DNA of 64,000 nt. Source: Edaphobacter aggregans DSM 19364 (GTDB taxonomy: Bacteria > Acidobacteriota > Terriglobia > Terriglobales > Acidobacteriaceae). This document shows, piece by piece, positions 63,283 through 64,000 of this stretch. Where the stretch lies: contig NZ_JQKI01000029.1 in NCBI RefSeq assembly GCF_000745965.1, forward strand, positions 17,443-81,442, in the 5' to 3' direction. Made by a program: the position numbers and the translations under genes. The notes under the pieces were generated by a model. The model worked only from the letters and a program-made list of their open reading frames with translations, did not search any database and had not been told where the DNA came from. Numbering within the stretch: the stretch's first letter is position 1; the number at the start of each line of letters is the position of its first letter.

Positions 63283-63714
63283 ATGGCAGATACATCACAG
63301 TCCGGTCTTCTTAGCGTTCGTCTGGTTACGCCGGATCGCGTCCTGCTGGATGCGACCGCTGAGGCGGTCGAGCTGCCGTCGATGTCGGGCTACCTTGAGG
63401 CGCTGTACGGCCATGCTCCGCTGCTGGCGGAGCTTGGCGCGGGCGAGGTTCGGCTGCACGGCGGCACGTCGGGCGATCAGAAGTTCTTCGTCGCCTGGGG
63501 CTTCGTCGAGGTGCTTCCGGAGCGCGTGACGATCCTGGCGGAGACGGCGCTGCATCCGAATGAGATCGATGTGGCCGAGACCAGACAGGAGCTTGCCGAG
63601 GGCGAGAAGCTGTGGCATGAGGCGGGCGACGATGGCGAGAAGTACGATCAGGCGAATGCCGTGACGAGGCAGGCGGAAGAGAAGATCGCCTCGGCCGAGG
63701 GCCGCAGTACCTAG
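63283..63714 (+). CDS. atpC: ATP synthase F1 subunit epsilon
   Basis: A 143-residue protein. The N-terminal beta sandwich begins LLSVRLVTPDRVLLDATAEA and includes GYLEALYGHAPLLAELGAGE, and the C-terminal helical pair (EIDVAETRQELAEGEKLWHE, VTRQAEEKIASAEG) can inhibit ATP hydrolysis. The start is ATG 63283. It is followed by a strong terminator, so the operon ends here; subunits a, c and AtpI must be coded elsewhere. Confidence 0.95.
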   Translation: MADTSQSGLLSVRLVTPDRVLLDATAEAVELPSMSGYLEALYGHAPLLAELGAGEVRLHGGTSGDQKFFVAWGFVEVLPERVTILAETALHPNEIDVAETRQELAEGEKLWHEAGDDGEKYDQANAVTRQAEEKIASAEGRST

Positions 63715-63747
63715 AGTTCAATTTCCCTGTAACCATTTACTTATTGG

Positions 63748-63776
63748 GCCGCTCGGTTTTGAGCGGCTTTCTTTTT
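63748..63776 (+). terminator. Intrinsic terminator of the atp operon
   Basis: GCCGCTC (63748-63754) pairs with GAGCGGC (63761-63767) across a GGTTTT loop, followed by TTTCTTTTTC. It lies 33 bases past the atpC stop. Confidence 0.9.
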
Positions 63777-63808
63777 CTGCCCCTCCTTCCCCCTGTTTTA
63801 GAGCGGAT

Positions 63809-64000
63809 TCAAGGTAGCTGCACCCTGTAATTGCAGAGTCTGAACCATGCTGTGGCGTTGTGGGCGTTGATCCTGGGCAAGGCTTCTGTGATGGCCTGGT
63901 CGAGCTCTTTGGGGTCGCGTGCTTTGGTGGCGCGAAGGAGTTGTTTGAGTTTAGCCCAGGCTTTCTCGATGGGGTTGAGGTCGGGCGAGTAAGGCGGCAG
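63809..64000 (-). mobile_element. IS630-type transposase, C-terminal part, running off the right edge
   Basis: Read on the minus strand from the right edge, the frame gives LPPYSPDLNPIEKAWAKLKQ and ends in AWFRLCNYRVQLP with TGA at 63809-63811. PPYSPDLNPIE is the conserved third DDE motif of IS630/Tc1-like transposases, its glutamate being catalytic. The rest of the element is outside. Its terminal repeat should lie between the atp terminator and 63808, but I cannot define it. It lies 41 bases from the end of the atp terminator without disturbing it. Confidence 0.85.

Overview
The window is bacterial chromosome, GC-rich and densely coded on both strands, most consistent with a soil acidobacterium of class Terriglobia (Granulicella/Terriglobus/Edaphobacter-like). 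That placement is inferred from the gene mix: bacillithiol cysteine ligase BshC, several acidobacterial-style secreted peptidases and beta-propeller lipoproteins, a PerR/KatA/AhpCD cluster and dispersed TTCGCTCAG...AATGACGG repeats. No rRNA or tRNA gene, CRISPR array, prophage or origin was seen.

Layout. 1-8.2 kb: the start of a polyprenyl diphosphate synthase running off the left edge, a GT-C-like membrane protein, a penicillin-acylase family Ntn hydrolase, a wrecked Na+/H+ antiporter gene, a CPBP membrane protease and a DUF4386 protein; the gaps here carry hexamer arrays and dispersed repeats. 8.3-19 kb: a DHH phosphoesterase, then an envelope/isoprenoid block on the minus strand (uppS ... 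cdsA ... dxr, rseP), interrupted by a PadR regulator, a cupin and a secreted protein, followed by a two-lobed M16 peptidase. 19-22 kb: a zinc-ribbon XRE regulator, an HD hydrolase and nicotinamidase. 22-27.6 kb: an acyl-CoA block (MCC-type carboxyltransferase, HMG-CoA lyase, enoyl-CoA hydratase, hot-dog thioesterase, SDR) that looks like part of leucine catabolism, met by a stand-alone B12-binding subunit. 27.6-37 kb: M28 peptidase, family-2 glycosyltransferase, frataxin-like protein, an outer-membrane-like protein, ssb, the ctaB/DUF420 heme block, polX, a cold-shock protein and a NUDIX hydrolase. 37-41 kb: bshC facing eutBC. 41-46 kb: an ABC-F ATPase behind an unusual leader, an amidohydrolase, a DinB protein and fabI. 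46.6-50 kb: perR-katA and ahpC-ahpD. 50-57 kb: a second M28 peptidase, two lipoproteins, a PLP sugar aminotransferase, hfq and hflX. 57.3-63.7 kb: an ATP synthase operon b'-b-delta-alpha-gamma-beta-epsilon that lacks subunits a and c, closed by a good terminator; an IS630-type transposase enters from the right edge.

No wholly new multigene system was recognised. The most interesting signals are: an 8-base motif, GCGAGTCA, repeatedly placed right after stop codons in the sense orientation, once inside the atp operon; hexamer arrays coupled to dispersed repeats; an 11-base extended -10 shared by two promoter candidates, one of them directly in front of a strong terminator in the ABC-F leader; and an ATP synthase with an enlarged gamma subunit and a second b subunit bearing a signal-like N-terminal extension.
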